Positions 35,373-44,839 are shown, counted from the first letter of the stretch. The stretch is 64,000 nucleotides of DNA from Nocardia mikamii NBRC 108933 (GCF_001613505.1 NZ_BDCM01000002.1:62001-126000), one strand, 5' to 3'. Notes: generated by a model not told the origin, from the letters alone. Numbers and translations: made by a program.

Positions 35373-35574
35373 CACGAGACGCCTGGTGCTAAACAAGACA
35401 AGCGTACTGGTGCGCTGGGTCTCACTGACAGGGGCGGTCCCATTGAGAGCTACCCACGTCACATCGGCCCGAGCCGATGAGGCAGGGAAACGGACATACG
35501 CCGCGAACGTCCGCCTCGAATCGGCCGAGCCCAACCCTCGCCCCCGTCGTGAGCGATTGTTACCATCCACGACA

Positions 35575-35690
35575 GGTCATGAGTGCCAGCGCCAAGCCCC
35601 GGCTCGCTGGCCGGCAACCCTCCAGTTGCGGTGGGGTGCTCCGGGTGATTGACCGGGCTCTCGAAAGCCGAGAGCAAGCGCGACTGTCAG
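35575..35690 (+). promoter_or_regulatory. SAM-IV-type riboswitch
   Basis: The stretch from GGTCATGAGTGCCAGCG through CCGGCAACCCTCCA, GCGGTGGGGTGC and CCGGGTGA to TGACC (closing the P1 stem with GGTCA at 35575-35579) matches the SAM-I/SAM-IV core. It is followed by a small CTCTCG/CGAGAG hairpin at about 35658-35673, typical of the extra SAM-IV module. SAM-IV occurs in actinobacteria before methionine genes. Here it precedes a short unidentified ORF and metX. Binding of S-adenosylmethionine should reduce expression. The right boundary is approximate. Confidence 0.85.
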
Positions 35691-35699
35691 GAGCAACAA

Positions 35700-35954
35700 G
35701 TGAGCGAGTCCACCGTGCCCATCGCCGGCAAGTCCGTGGAGGCGGCGGAGCGGCGCAGCCGTATCGCTACCATCGGGGATGTGTGTGCCCCAGCCCTCCG
35801 TACCGCCTCGACCACGCGCGCGCTCTCGCCGTGCGCCGACCCGGCGGCCGCCGGCGCCGCGTTGCGGAAGGTCCGCGGCACGATGCGGGTGATGGGAATC
35901 GGCGGCGCGGGGATCGATCGCGTGGCACGGTTCGACGTGGTGACGGCACGGTGA
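35700..35954 (+). CDS. Short ORF between riboswitch and metX
   Basis: 84 codons from GTG 35700, with AGGAG about seven bases upstream and its stop overlapping the metX GTG (GTGA). Those are real-gene features, but the product ([26 protein letters not shown]...) is unrecognised and low in structure. It sits where O-acetylhomoserine sulfhydrylase (metY/metZ) is often found in related genomes. It may be a leader peptide gene, a remnant, or an untranslated leader. Confidence 0.38.
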   Translation: MSESTVPIAGKSVEAAERRSRIATIGDVCAPALRTASTTRALSPCADPAAAGAALRKVRGTMRVMGIGGAGIDRVARFDVVTAR

Positions 35955-37117
35955 CCGTGAGTATCGAATCGAGCACGTCACGCCCGGGCGCAACGACACT
36001 GCTACCCCCGCCGGACGGCACGGTGGGAATCATCGGCGTCGGCGATGTCCGCCTCGAGAACGGCGCGGTCGTCCCCGGTGTCGAACTGGCCGTGCAGCGC
36101 TGGGGTGAACTGACCCCCGGCCTGGACAACGTGGTGCTGGTCGAACATGCGCTGACCGGCGATTCGCACGTCTGCGGGCAGCCCGACGAACTGCACGCCC
36201 TGCCGGGCTGGTGGGACGGACTGGTCGGGCCCGGCGCGGCACTGGACACCGACCGCTGGTGTGTGATCGCCACCAACGTCCTGGGTGGCTGCCAGGGCAG
36301 CACCGGCCCCTCGTCCGTCGCGCCGGACGGAAAGCCTTGGGGTGCGCGCTTTCCGGAGATTTCGATTCGCGACCAGGTGAGCGCCGAAGTGGCGCTGCTG
36401 GACCTGCTCGGGCTGACCCGTATCGCCGCGGTGGTCGGCGGCTCGATGGGTGGCATGCGGGTGCTGGAATGGATGGTCGGATACCCCGACCGGGTCGACG
36501 CGGCCCTGGTGCTGGCGGTCGGCGCCCGCGCCACCGCGGATCAGATCGGCACCCAGACCACCCAGATCGCCGCGATCACCTCGGATCCGGACTGGCAGGA
36601 CGGCGATTATCACGGCACCGGCCGTCGGCCGCTGGCCGGACTGGGCATCGCGCGCCGGATCGCGCATCTGACCTACCGCACCGAATTCGAACTCGACCAC
36701 CGGTTCGCCAACACCGCGCAGGGCGACGAAAACCCTTGGGACGGTGGCCGTTATGCGGTGCAGAGTTATCTGGAGCATCAAGCCGACAAGCTGGTCGCGC
36801 GGTTCGACGCGGCCACCTACGTGCTGCTGACCGAGGCCATGAACCGGCACGACGTCGGCCGCGGACGCGGCGGCATCGAGGCCGCGCTCGCCGCCACCCC
36901 GGTGCCGTGCGTCGTCGGCGGCGTGGACTCGGACCGGTTGTATCCGTTGCGGACCCAGCAGGAGCTGGCCGATCTGCTGCCCGGCTGCAAAGGTCTGGAA
37001 GTCGTGCACTCACGCGACGGCCACGACGGTTTCCTCACCGAGATCGAGGCGATCAGCAAATTGCTGGAGCAGACGATGGAATTGGCGCGCGCCGCGCAGG
37101 ACGCCCGCGCGTCCTGA
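35951..37117 (+). CDS. metX: Homoserine O-acetyltransferase
   Basis: 388 residues from GTG 35951 (GTG 35957 also possible). Alpha/beta-hydrolase-fold enzyme transferring acetyl from acetyl-CoA to homoserine in methionine synthesis. Nucleophile S165 lies in [14 protein letters not shown]; the acid and His are in VDSDRLYPL and [11 protein letters not shown]. Other markers are [28 protein letters not shown] and [42 protein letters not shown]. It is expressed behind a SAM-IV riboswitch and so probably repressed by SAM. Confidence 0.95.
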   Translation: MTVSIESSTSRPGATTLLPPPDGTVGIIGVGDVRLENGAVVPGVELAVQRWGELTPGLDNVVLVEHALTGDSHVCGQPDELHALPGWWDGLVGPGAALDTDRWCVIATNVLGGCQGSTGPSSVAPDGKPWGARFPEISIRDQVSAEVALLDLLGLTRIAAVVGGSMGGMRVLEWMVGYPDRVDAALVLAVGARATADQIGTQTTQIAAITSDPDWQDGDYHGTGRRPLAGLGIARRIAHLTYRTEFELDHRFANTAQGDENPWDGGRYAVQSYLEHQADKLVARFDAATYVLLTEAMNRHDVGRGRGGIEAALAATPVPCVVGGVDSDRLYPLRTQQELADLLPGCKGLEVVHSRDGHDGFLTEIEAISKLLEQTMELARAAQDARAS

Positions 37118-37128
37118 GTCCGTCCTCG

Positions 37129-37446
37129 TCAGCCGACGCCGAGGCTACTGATGGTGGCCGCCATCACGATGATCGCACCACCCAGCACGGTATAGGCGCC
37201 GATGTCGAACGGACGGCTGCGCACCGCCAGCAGCCCGACCCGCGCCGACGGCAGGCACAACCGGAACACGGCCGCGAGCAGCGTCGCGCCGCCGATGAAG
37301 AACGCGCCACGCCGCCACCGGTCCTGCGCCAGGAAAACCACCGCGACCAGCAGCACCACGACGACCAGCAGCATCGGCAGATGAACCTGGAAGAAGCGGC
37401 TCGCCGGGCTGGAATGCTGCGGGTGGGTGGTCGGCGCGTCGGTCAC
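37129..37446 (-). CDS. DUF3017 small membrane protein
   Basis: 105 residues from GTG 37446. Three hydrophobic segments: ~22-41 (HLPMLLVVVVLLVAVVFLA), ~49-67 (AFFIGGATLLAAVFRLCLP) and ~82-100 (IGAYTVLGGAIIVMAATI). The Arg-rich DRWRRGAF between the first two matches DUF3017, a conserved actinobacterial family of unknown role. It converges with metX with only 11 bases between the stops. Confidence 0.85.
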   Translation of the reverse strand: MTDAPTTHPQHSSPASRFFQVHLPMLLVVVVLLVAVVFLAQDRWRRGAFFIGGATLLAAVFRLCLPSARVGLLAVRSRPFDIGAYTVLGGAIIVMAATISSLGVG

Positions 37447-37559
37447 GGCTGCGATTCTCGCATGACGGCACCGCCCGCGGATCGGTGGCGGGGGCCGGTG
37501 CCGCCGCCGTGGGCATCCGGTTCGACGTGGTCCGCGACCGGTGACATGCCGGCGAACGG

Positions 37560-37565
37560 TACGGT
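37560..37565 (+). promoter_or_regulatory. -10 element for leaderless trmL
   Basis: TACGGT is followed by six bases and then the GTG start at 37572. Confidence 0.45.
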
Positions 37566-37571
37566 CTCGGT

Positions 37572-38036
37572 GTGCTCAAGCTGGTGTTCTTCGAACCGCG
37601 TATCCCACCGAATACGGGCAATGCGATCCGTCTGGCGGCCGGCACGGGGTGCGAACTGCATCTGATCGAGCCGCTCGGATTCGATCTGTCGGAGCCGAAG
37701 CTGCGCCGCGCCGGACTGGACTACCACGATCTCGCGGTGGTCACCGTGCACGAAAACCTTTCCGCCGCATGGAAATCCCTGCGGCCCGAGCGCGTCTTCG
37801 CCTTCACCACCCATGCGACCACGCACAACACCGACATCGCCTACCGTGCCGGCGACGTCCTGCTGTTCGGTCCGGAACCGACCGGCCTCCCGGCCGACGT
37901 CCTGGCCGACCCGCACATCACCGACCAGCTGCGCATCCCGATGCTGCCGGGCCGCCGGTCGATGAACCTGTCCAATGCCGCGGCGGTCGCGGTGTACGAG
38001 GCATGGCGGCAGCTGGGGTTCCCGGGGGCCGTGTAG
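37572..38036 (+). CDS. trmL: tRNA (cytidine/uridine-34 2'-O)-methyltransferase
   Basis: 154 residues, the normal TrmL size. SPOUT-class enzyme methylating the wobble ribose of tRNA-Leu. Family motifs are FFEPRIPPNTGNAIRLAAGTGCELHLIEPLGF at the N-terminus, DVLLFGPEPTGLP, and the C-terminal trefoil-knot SAM site IPMLPGRRSMNLSNAAAVAVYEAWRQLGF. GTG start with a -10-like TACGGT six bases upstream, so probably leaderless. Confidence 0.95.
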   Translation: MLKLVFFEPRIPPNTGNAIRLAAGTGCELHLIEPLGFDLSEPKLRRAGLDYHDLAVVTVHENLSAAWKSLRPERVFAFTTHATTHNTDIAYRAGDVLLFGPEPTGLPADVLADPHITDQLRIPMLPGRRSMNLSNAAAVAVYEAWRQLGFPGAV

Positions 38037-38064
38037 GCCGCGACGGCCTACCGCATCGGGCGCC

Positions 38065-38295
38065 TCAGAGGTCGATCGCGAAGCGTTTGAAGCGGGAGGT
38101 CGCGCCCGCGGTGAGGTGGACGGCCGACTTGGGCACGCCGTAGTGCTCGGCGAGAAGTTCGATCGCGGCCTTGTTGGCCTTACCCTCCAGCGCGGGGGCG
38201 CGCACGTACAGCTGGAGGGTGCCGTCATCGAGAGTTTCGACGAGTGGGCCCTTGCGGCTGTTGGGTTTGATGGTCGCGCGGACCACGGTCGGCAC
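38065..38295 (-). CDS. DUF167 (YggU-like) small protein
   Basis: 76 residues from GTG 38295 (GAGGAG six bases upstream). VVRATIKPNSRKGPLVETLDDGTLQLYVRAPALEGKANKAAIELLAEHYGVPKSAVHLTAGATSRFKRFAI is a full DUF167 domain, including the APALEGKANKAAI helix. The role is unknown. It follows dnaE2 by 83 bases on the same strand and converges on trmL. Confidence 0.88.
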   Translation of the reverse strand: MPTVVRATIKPNSRKGPLVETLDDGTLQLYVRAPALEGKANKAAIELLAEHYGVPKSAVHLTAGATSRFKRFAIDL

Positions 38296-38378
38296 GTGCT
38301 GCTCCTCGATTTTCGGGCGGTGCGGTACTCGACCGGTGCGGATTGTTCGGCCGGTGCGACGAGAGTAGCCGCGATGGT

Positions 38379-41300
38379 TCAGCGGAAATCGCGCGACTTC
38401 GACGCCATCCGCAGGTCCATGCGCTGCAGATGTTCCGCCACCACGCTCACCACGCCCTCGGCGTTCTGCACCCGGCCCCGGATCAGCAGCGCCGGGGCGC
38501 CCTGGGCGATGCGGCGGTAGCGGCGCCACAGGCCCACCGAGCACACCACGTTCACCATGCCGGTCTCGTCCTCCAGGTTGATGAAGGTGACTCCGGACGC
38601 GGTGGCCGGTCGCTGCCGGTGCGTCACCGCGCCGCCGATCAGCACCTTCGACCCGTCGGGCACGGCGAGCAGCCGGTTCGCGGCGACCACGCCGAGTTCG
38701 TCCAGACGCGGACGCAGGAATTCGGTGGGATAGCGGCCGGGCGACACACCGGTCGCCCACACGTCGGCCGCCGCCATTTCCAGTTCGCTCATCCCGGGCA
38801 GCGCCGGCGCGTCGGTGACCGCCCCGGTCCCCGGCAGCCGATCCGCCCGCTCCCCCGCCGCCGCACCGGCCGCCCACAGCGCCTGCCGGCGGTCGAGCCC
38901 GCGGCCGGACGCGGATTCGATACTGCCGAGCGCATCCGCGGTGGCCAGGGCCTCGGCCTGCGGCACGGACAACTCGACCCGGCCGGTCAGATCCAGAAAC
39001 GATCGATAGGGACCGGAGGATCGTGCCGCGACGATCTTCTCGGCCACGTCGTCACCGATGTGCCGGACCGCGGACAAGCCCAGCCGCACCTGGGTTCCGT
39101 TCTGCTCGAGCGTCGCCCCGGCCAGGCTGTGATTGATATCCGGCCCGTGTACCACCACCCCGTGCCGGCGGGCGTCGGCCACCAGCGACTGCGGAGAGTA
39201 GAAGCCCATCGGCTGCGCGTTCAGCAGTCCCGCGCAGAACGCGGCGGGATGATGCAGTTTGAACCAGGCCGAATAGAACACCAGTGCGGCGAAACTCTGC
39301 GAATGACTTTCCGGGAAACCGAAATTCGCGAAGGCGTAGATCTTCTCGTAGATGCGATCGGCCAGCTCGCCGGTGATTCCGTGCAGATCGCGCATGCCCT
39401 GATAGAAGCGCCCGCGCAGCCGCTCCATGCGCTGCGGTGACCGTTTCGATCCCATCGCGCGGCGCAACTGATCCGCCTCGGCGGGGGTGAATCCCGCGAT
39501 ATCGATCGCCATCTGCATGAGCTGTTCCTGGAACAGCGGAATTCCGAGGGTGCGGGCCAGCGAACTCTCCAGCGCCGGATGGTCGAGCGTGACCTCCTCC
39601 CGGCCGTTGCGCCGGCGGATATAGGGATGTACGGAACCACCCTGAATGGGACCGGGCCGGATCAGCGCGACCTCCACGACGAGATCGTAGAAAGCACGCG
39701 GGCGCAGCCGCGGCAGCGTCGCCATCTGGGCGCGCGACTCGACCTGGAACACACCCACCGAATCCGCACGCGCGAGCATCTCGTAGACGGCGGATTCGGC
39801 GAGATCGAGAGCGTGCAATTCGACGACCTCACCTTTGTGCTCGCGCACCAGATCGATCATGTAGTGCAGGGCCGACAGCATGCCCAGGCCGAGCAGATCG
39901 AATTTCACCAGACCCGCTGCGGCACAGTCGTCCTTGTCCCACTGCAACACGCTGCGGCCGGGCATGCGCGCCCACTCGACCGGGCACACGTCGGCGATCG
40001 GCCGATCACAGATCACCATGCCGCCGGAATGAATTCCGAGATGCCGGGGCAGGCCCTCGATCTCGCCCGCCAGTTCCAGGACTCGATCCGGAATATCGGT
40101 ATGCGTTTCGGACGCCACTCCGGTCCACCGGCTCACCTGTTTGCTGAACGCGTCCTGCTGTCCGGGCGAAAACCCCAGCGCGCGAGCGGCATCGCGCACC
40201 GCGGACTTACCGCGATAGGTGATCACATTGGCTACCTGGGCGGCGTATTCGCGACCGTACTTGCGGTAGACGTGCTGGATCGCCTCCTCCCGGCGATCGG
40301 ATTCGATATCGAGATCGATATCGGGCGGACCGTCGCGTTCGGGTGCCAGAAAGCGTTCGAACAGCAGATCGTTGGCGACCGGATCCACATTGGTGATGCC
40401 GATCGCGTAGCAGACCGCGGAATTGGCCGCCGACCCCCGGCCCTGGCACAGGATGTCGTTGCGCTTGCAGAAGTGGACGATGTCGTGCACGACCAGGAAG
40501 TAGCCGGGAAAGTTGAGTTCGGTAATGATCCGTAGTTCGTGTTCGATCTGCCGGTACGCCTTGGGATTTCCCTCCGGCGGGCCGTAACGATCGCGCGCCC
40601 CGGCGAGAGTGAGTTCTCGCAGCCAGGAATTCTCGTCGTGGCCGGGCGGTACGTCGAACGGCGGCAATTCGGGGGCGATCAAGCGCAGATCGAAGGCGCA
40701 TTCGCGGGCCAGATCGACCGCCCCGGCCACCGCCTGCGGGCATTCGGCGAAGAGCCGGGCCATTTCCGCACCCGACCGCAGATGCCCGCCGCCGGTCGGC
40801 GGCAGCCAGCCGTCGATCTCGTCCAGACTGCGCCGTGCCCGGATCGCCGCCAGCGCCATCGCCCGGCGCCCCTGGGCGGGGGTGGCGAAATGCGCTGCGG
40901 TCGTAGCGATCACCGGCACGTCCAGCCGTGTGGCGAGGGCGATCAACCGGGCATTGCGTTCGTCGTCGTCGGGCACCCCGTGGTGGGTGAGTTCGACGCT
41001 CACCCGGTCGCGTCCGAACAGATCCATCAACCGGCGCAGCTCCGCCTCCGCCTCGGCATCACCGCGGTCCAGCGCCCGGCGCACGTGACCTTTGCGGCAG
41101 CCGGTGAGAATATGCCAGTGCCCGTCCGCGGCGGCGGCGAGCCGATCCAGGTCGTACCGCAGAATTCCCTTCTCGCCGGCCACCATATGTGCCGCCGACA
41201 TCTCCCGCGACAGCCGCCGATATCCTTCCTGCCCGCGCGCCAGCACCAGCAGATGCGGTCCCGCCGGATCCGGTTCCCCCGTGCGCGGCTGGGAATCGTC

Positions 41301-41720
41301 CATCGGCGCCGAACCGAATATCGTCGCCGGGTCGCGGGTTTCCCCCAGCGACAATTCGGCGCCGAACACCGTCGGCAGCCCCCATTCGGCGGCGGCCTCG
41401 GCGAAACGCACCACACCGTAGAAGCCGTTGTGATCGGTGAGCGCCAGGGCCTCGAGCCCCAGCCGCACCGCCTCCTCCACCATTTCCTCGGGTTGGCAGG
41501 CACCGTCGAGGAAGCTGTAGGCCGAATGCGTGTGCAATTCCGCATACGGCACCAGCGGACCGCTCGGCTCCGGCCGCGTACCCGCCCGGTATTCCCCACG
41601 CGTATGCGACCACGCCGGGCTGTCCCCGCCGTCGCCCGGTGGGGTGGCCCCGCGCCCGGGCAGACCGGAGAGCACCCGCTCCATTTCCGCCCAGGTGGGC
41701 GGGCCGTTTCCCCAGCCCAT
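38379..41720 (-). CDS. dnaE2: Error-prone DNA polymerase DnaE2
   Basis: 1113 residues from ATG 41720, the start nearest the LexA box. C-family polymerase for damage-induced mutagenesis, acting with ImuA' and ImuB. An N-terminal PHP domain starts YAELHTHSAYSFLDGACQPEEMVEEAVRLGLEALALTDHNGFYG. The polymerase acidic residues lie in GPPDIDLDIESDRREE; fingers and the HhH region follow (LMQMAIDIAGFTPAEADQLRRAMGSKR), and an OB fold sits at the C-terminus (FINLEDETGMVNVVCS). The ending EHLQRMDLRMASKSRDFR is typical for DnaE2. SOS regulation is indicated by the box at 41743-41758. Confidence 0.97.
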   Translation of the reverse strand: MGWGNGPPTWAEMERVLSGLPGRGATPPGDGGDSPAWSHTRGEYRAGTRPEPSGPLVPYAELHTHSAYSFLDGACQPEEMVEEAVRLGLEALALTDHNGFYGVVRFAEAAAEWGLPTVFGAELSLGETRDPATIFGSAPMDDSQPRTGEPDPAGPHLLVLARGQEGYRRLSREMSAAHMVAGEKGILRYDLDRLAAAADGHWHILTGCRKGHVRRALDRGDAEAEAELRRLMDLFGRDRVSVELTHHGVPDDDERNARLIALATRLDVPVIATTAAHFATPAQGRRAMALAAIRARRSLDEIDGWLPPTGGGHLRSGAEMARLFAECPQAVAGAVDLARECAFDLRLIAPELPPFDVPPGHDENSWLRELTLAGARDRYGPPEGNPKAYRQIEHELRIITELNFPGYFLVVHDIVHFCKRNDILCQGRGSAANSAVCYAIGITNVDPVANDLLFERFLAPERDGPPDIDLDIESDRREEAIQHVYRKYGREYAAQVANVITYRGKSAVRDAARALGFSPGQQDAFSKQVSRWTGVASETHTDIPDRVLELAGEIEGLPRHLGIHSGGMVICDRPIADVCPVEWARMPGRSVLQWDKDDCAAAGLVKFDLLGLGMLSALHYMIDLVREHKGEVVELHALDLAESAVYEMLARADSVGVFQVESRAQMATLPRLRPRAFYDLVVEVALIRPGPIQGGSVHPYIRRRNGREEVTLDHPALESSLARTLGIPLFQEQLMQMAIDIAGFTPAEADQLRRAMGSKRSPQRMERLRGRFYQGMRDLHGITGELADRIYEKIYAFANFGFPESHSQSFAALVFYSAWFKLHHPAAFCAGLLNAQPMGFYSPQSLVADARRHGVVVHGPDINHSLAGATLEQNGTQVRLGLSAVRHIGDDVAEKIVAARSSGPYRSFLDLTGRVELSVPQAEALATADALGSIESASGRGLDRRQALWAAGAAAGERADRLPGTGAVTDAPALPGMSELEMAAADVWATGVSPGRYPTEFLRPRLDELGVVAANRLLAVPDGSKVLIGGAVTHRQRPATASGVTFINLEDETGMVNVVCSVGLWRRYRRIAQGAPALLIRGRVQNAEGVVSVVAEHLQRMDLRMASKSRDFR

Positions 41721-41742
41721 AGCGGCACACACCTTCGTCGAT

Positions 41743-41758
41743 TCGAACGTATATTCGA
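41743..41758. promoter_or_regulatory. LexA (SOS) box upstream of dnaE2
   Basis: TCGAAT-ATAC-GTTCGA on the minus strand; one mismatch from the actinobacterial consensus TCGAAC-N4-GTTCGA. It ends 22 bases before the dnaE2 start and is identical in sequence to the box at 49268-49283. Confidence 0.82.
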
Positions 41759-42091
41759 TATCGATGCTAACTCGTGGGCGCAGGGCCAGGGAAGGCACCC
41801 CGCCGCGATCGGCTCGGCTACCTGGCGCCGGCCGTTCCGACTGCGCCGGGGCAGCGGTCGGCGGTCCACAACCCCGGGCCCCGCACGACCGCGTACGACG
41901 CGTCGGTACGGCCCGGCTGCGTCCCGGACATTTACCGGTCGCCGGCTGACCAGGCGAAACACCGCCGGCAGCGGCCCGGCGCAGATCACCGCGATACGCC
42001 GCTGGAATCTGGCTGATTCGAATCCTTTTCGCGGATATCGACTCGCCCTAATGTCACTGCGCGAATCGACGGCGGGAAGGAAAGGGACCCC
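41759..42091. other. Intergenic region between dnaE2 and the MHS transporter
   Basis: About 330 bases upstream of two divergent genes. No coding-like ORF was seen. It must contain the promoter of the transporter; AAGGGA shortly before 42092 is its ribosome-binding site. Confidence 0.5.
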
Positions 42092-43441
42092 ATGTCTGTA
42101 CTGGAGTCCGCGCCGGCGAGTACGCGCGCCACGGGGCAGCACGAGGAGCGGCCGGGACACCTCCGCGCCGCCGAAACTCGAACAGCGGTGGCGGCGAGCC
42201 TGATCGGCACCACGGTCGAGTGGTACGACTTCTTCCTCTATTCCACCGCCGCGGGCATCGTCTTCAACAAACTGTTCTTCCCGGATACGAGCGCGTTCGT
42301 CGGAACCATGCTGTCGTTCGCGACATTCGCGGTCGGTTTCGTGATGCGTCCGGTCGGCGGATTGGTTTTCGGCCATATCGGCGACCGCATCGGGCGCAAA
42401 CGCACCCTCGCACTGACCATGGCGATCATGGGCGGATCGACCGCGCTGATGGGTGTCCTGCCGACCAGTGCCGCGATCGGAATCGCGGCGCCGATCCTGT
42501 TGCTGGCGTTGCGAATTCTGCAGGGTTTCGCGCTCGGCGGGGAATGGGCCGGTGCGGTACTACTGGCCGTGGAACACAGTCCCCGCACGAAGGTCGGCCG
42601 GTTCGGCAGCTATCCGCAGATCGGCCTGGCGCTCGGCCTCGCGCTCGGCACCGGTGTCTTCGCCCTGCTGCGTTCGGTCCTGAGCGAGCAGGCCTTTCTC
42701 GACTACGGCTGGCGAATCGCCTTCGGCGCCAGCGTGGTTCTGGTGGTCATCGGCCTGGTGGTGCGGCTGAAGATCGACGAAACGCCGGCCTTCCGGGAAA
42801 TCGACCGGCTCAATCGGATCTCGAAAGTTCCTGTGGTCGAACTGTTCCGGAACGCGCGCACCCGGCGCAACACCGTCCTCGGCCTGCTCTCACGATGGGG
42901 TGAGGGCGCGGCGTTCAACACCTGGGGTGTCTTCGCGATCAGTTTCGCCACCGGACATCTCGGTTTCGAACAGGTTCCGGTACTGCTCGCGGTGACCATT
43001 GCCGCCGTCGTGATGGCCGCCCTCATTCCGGTATCGGGAAATCTGACCGACAGGTTCGGGCCGCGCCGGGTCTATATCGCCGGTATCGCCGCGTACGGCG
43101 TGCTGGTGTATCCGGTATTCGCGCTGTTCGAGGTCGGCAATATCGTCGTGTTCACCGTCGCGATCATCGCGGTGTTCGGTGTCGCCCATGCCCTGTTCTA
43201 CGGTGCGCAGGGCACGTTGTACGCCGGGCTGTACCCGGCCGAGGTGCGCTACACCGGACTCTCGTTCGTGTATCAGGTCTCGGGCATCTACGCCTCGGGC
43301 ATCACACCCCTGATCGTCACCGCACTGATCGCGGCGGGCGGCAAAACCCCTTGGCTCGCTTGCGGTTATCTGCTGGCGACAGCGGTGATCAGCGTGGTCG
43401 CGACGTTGTTCATCAGTGAGGACGACCGGCTCACCGCCTGA
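42092..43441 (+). CDS. MHS-family (ProP/ShiA-like) metabolite:H+ symporter
   Basis: 449 residues, twelve membrane segments. The MHS signatures are clear: GTTVEWYDFFLYSTAAGIVFNKLFFP in helix 1, GFVMRPVGGLVFGHIGDRIGRKRTL at loop 2-3, and ILQGFALGGEWAGAVLLAVEHSPRTKVGRFGSYPQIGLALGLALGTG. Loop 6-7 has RLKIDETPAF. Members carry proline/betaine, shikimate, citrate or 2-oxoglutarate; the substrate is not determined. It is divergent from dnaE2. Confidence 0.92.
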   Translation: MSVLESAPASTRATGQHEERPGHLRAAETRTAVAASLIGTTVEWYDFFLYSTAAGIVFNKLFFPDTSAFVGTMLSFATFAVGFVMRPVGGLVFGHIGDRIGRKRTLALTMAIMGGSTALMGVLPTSAAIGIAAPILLLALRILQGFALGGEWAGAVLLAVEHSPRTKVGRFGSYPQIGLALGLALGTGVFALLRSVLSEQAFLDYGWRIAFGASVVLVVIGLVVRLKIDETPAFREIDRLNRISKVPVVELFRNARTRRNTVLGLLSRWGEGAAFNTWGVFAISFATGHLGFEQVPVLLAVTIAAVVMAALIPVSGNLTDRFGPRRVYIAGIAAYGVLVYPVFALFEVGNIVVFTVAIIAVFGVAHALFYGAQGTLYAGLYPAEVRYTGLSFVYQVSGIYASGITPLIVTALIAAGGKTPWLACGYLLATAVISVVATLFISEDDRLTA

Positions 43442-43447
43442 ATCCGC

Positions 43448-43624
43448 TCACCCGCCGGTGTACAGGGCCCGGCGCCGCCGCCGCGAACGCCGGATCGCCT
43501 TCTCCGCCGCGGCGGCGGCCTCCGGTTCGGACGCCCCCGCGGCGATCGCCTGCGCTCGCGCGTCGGCTCCGGTCTTTTCGTCTCTCGCCGCCGATCGCCG
43601 GCGCAGCGTCGTCCACAACCCCAT
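43448..43624 (-). CDS. Small Ala/Arg-rich hypothetical protein
   Basis: 58 residues from ATG 43624, chosen because GGGAGGAGAGG lies directly upstream. The product (GLWTTLRRRSAARDEKTGADARAQAIAAGASEPEAAAAAEKAIRRSRRRRRALYTGG) is a helical Ala-rich core ending in a strongly basic tail. It converges with the MHS transporter six bases away. It could be a nucleic-acid-associated small protein, but no family was recognised. Confidence 0.5.
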   Translation of the reverse strand: MGLWTTLRRRSAARDEKTGADARAQAIAAGASEPEAAAAAEKAIRRSRRRRRALYTGG

Positions 43625-43808
43625 CGCCCTCTCCTCCCGCATAGACATCCGGACGTCCAGCATGACCGGACCAGGTCCCGCCCGGCATCGCCCTGCGGGA
43701 TGATCGGCGGGTGGCGGGCGTAGTCCTCGAGATCTACGGGACAAGGTCTACCCGGCCCTCGAGACCGTTCCCTCCGCCCGCCGATGTGGGCGGACCCCTT
43801 GGCAGCGG

Positions 43809-43828
43809 AACTTACTTTGGAGTAAGTT
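43809..43828. promoter_or_regulatory. Palindromic operator upstream of SDR gene
   Basis: AACTTAC-N6-GTAAGTT, a perfect 7-bp inverted repeat 30 bases before the SDR start, of TetR-operator type. No TetR gene is adjacent, so the regulator would be encoded elsewhere. Confidence 0.55.
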
Positions 43829-43858
43829 CGAGGGAAATCGACCTGCAAGGGAGCAGCG

Positions 43859-44839
43859 ATGTCGGATAACCACGCGGCCGAACACGGCTATCTGGCCCGT
43901 CGGCGGGCACGCCGGGATCTCGCCGGGAAACACGTCGTCATCACGGGCGCCTCCTCCGGGATCGGACGAGCGGCAGCGGGTGCGGTCGCCGCCAAGGGGG
44001 CGGTCGTACTCCTGCTCGCGCGGCGCGACGAAGAGCTGAAAGCGGTGGTCGAGGAGATCACTGCGGCCGGTGGCCGGGCCTACGCCTACCAGTGCGATGT
44101 CACCGACCCCGACTCGGTGGACCGGACCGTGAAGTCGATTCTCGACACCCACGGCCACGTCGACATGCTGGTCAACAACGCCGGCCGCTCCATCCGGCGC
44201 GCCGTGCACCGATCCACCGACCGGCTGCACGATTTCGAACGGACCATGGCGGTCAACTACTTCGGTGCGGTGCGAATGACGCTGGCACTGCTGCCCCAGA
44301 TGCGGGAGCGTAAATCCGGTCACATCGTCAACATCTCGAGCGCGGGTGTCCAGGTCGCCACCCCGCGGTTCGCCGCCTATCTGGCCAGCAAGGCCGCCCT
44401 GGACAAGTTCGCTGAGGTCACCGCGGCCGAAATGCTGTCCGACAACATCACTTTCACGACCATTCACATGCCGCTGGTGCGGACGCCGATGATCGCGCCC
44501 AGCGGTAAACAGGGACCGTCGGAATCCCCCGAATGGGCGGCGGCCACCATCGTGCGCGCGCTGAGCGAGCGGCCGCGGCGCATCGACGTGCCCGTGGGCA
44601 CCCTGGCCGAATACGGAACGCTGTTCGCGCCGGGGATCAAGGATCGCGTCATGCACCGGTACTACCGGGCGCTGCCGGACTCTCCCGCCGCCAAGGGCGA
44701 ACTGCCGGTCGAGGACGAACCCGAGTCGGAAGTGCCCGCGCTGCAGGCGAAACCGCAACGCAAGTCGTCGACGGCGGGGCGGGTCACGCGCTCGACGTTG
44801 CGCCGTGCCGCGCGATTGGTGCCCGGCACCTACTGGTGA
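43859..44839 (+). CDS. Short-chain dehydrogenase/reductase
   Basis: 326 residues. N-terminal ARRDLAGKHVVITGASSGIGRAAAGAVAAKGAVVLLLARRDEELKAVVEEI holds the TGxxxGIG cofactor site with Arg, suggesting NADPH. LVNNAG, the catalytic Ser in NISSAG and YLASK are intact. The C-terminal ~90 residues extend beyond the SDR core with an Arg-rich segment (GRVTRSTLRRAARLVPGTYW), as in mycobacterial SDRs fused to or next to fatty-acyl reductases. The substrate is unknown. It lies downstream of a strong palindrome. Confidence 0.92.
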   Translation: MSDNHAAEHGYLARRRARRDLAGKHVVITGASSGIGRAAAGAVAAKGAVVLLLARRDEELKAVVEEITAAGGRAYAYQCDVTDPDSVDRTVKSILDTHGHVDMLVNNAGRSIRRAVHRSTDRLHDFERTMAVNYFGAVRMTLALLPQMRERKSGHIVNISSAGVQVATPRFAAYLASKAALDKFAEVTAAEMLSDNITFTTIHMPLVRTPMIAPSGKQGPSESPEWAAATIVRALSERPRRIDVPVGTLAEYGTLFAPGIKDRVMHRYYRALPDSPAAKGELPVEDEPESEVPALQAKPQRKSSTAGRVTRSTLRRAARLVPGTYW

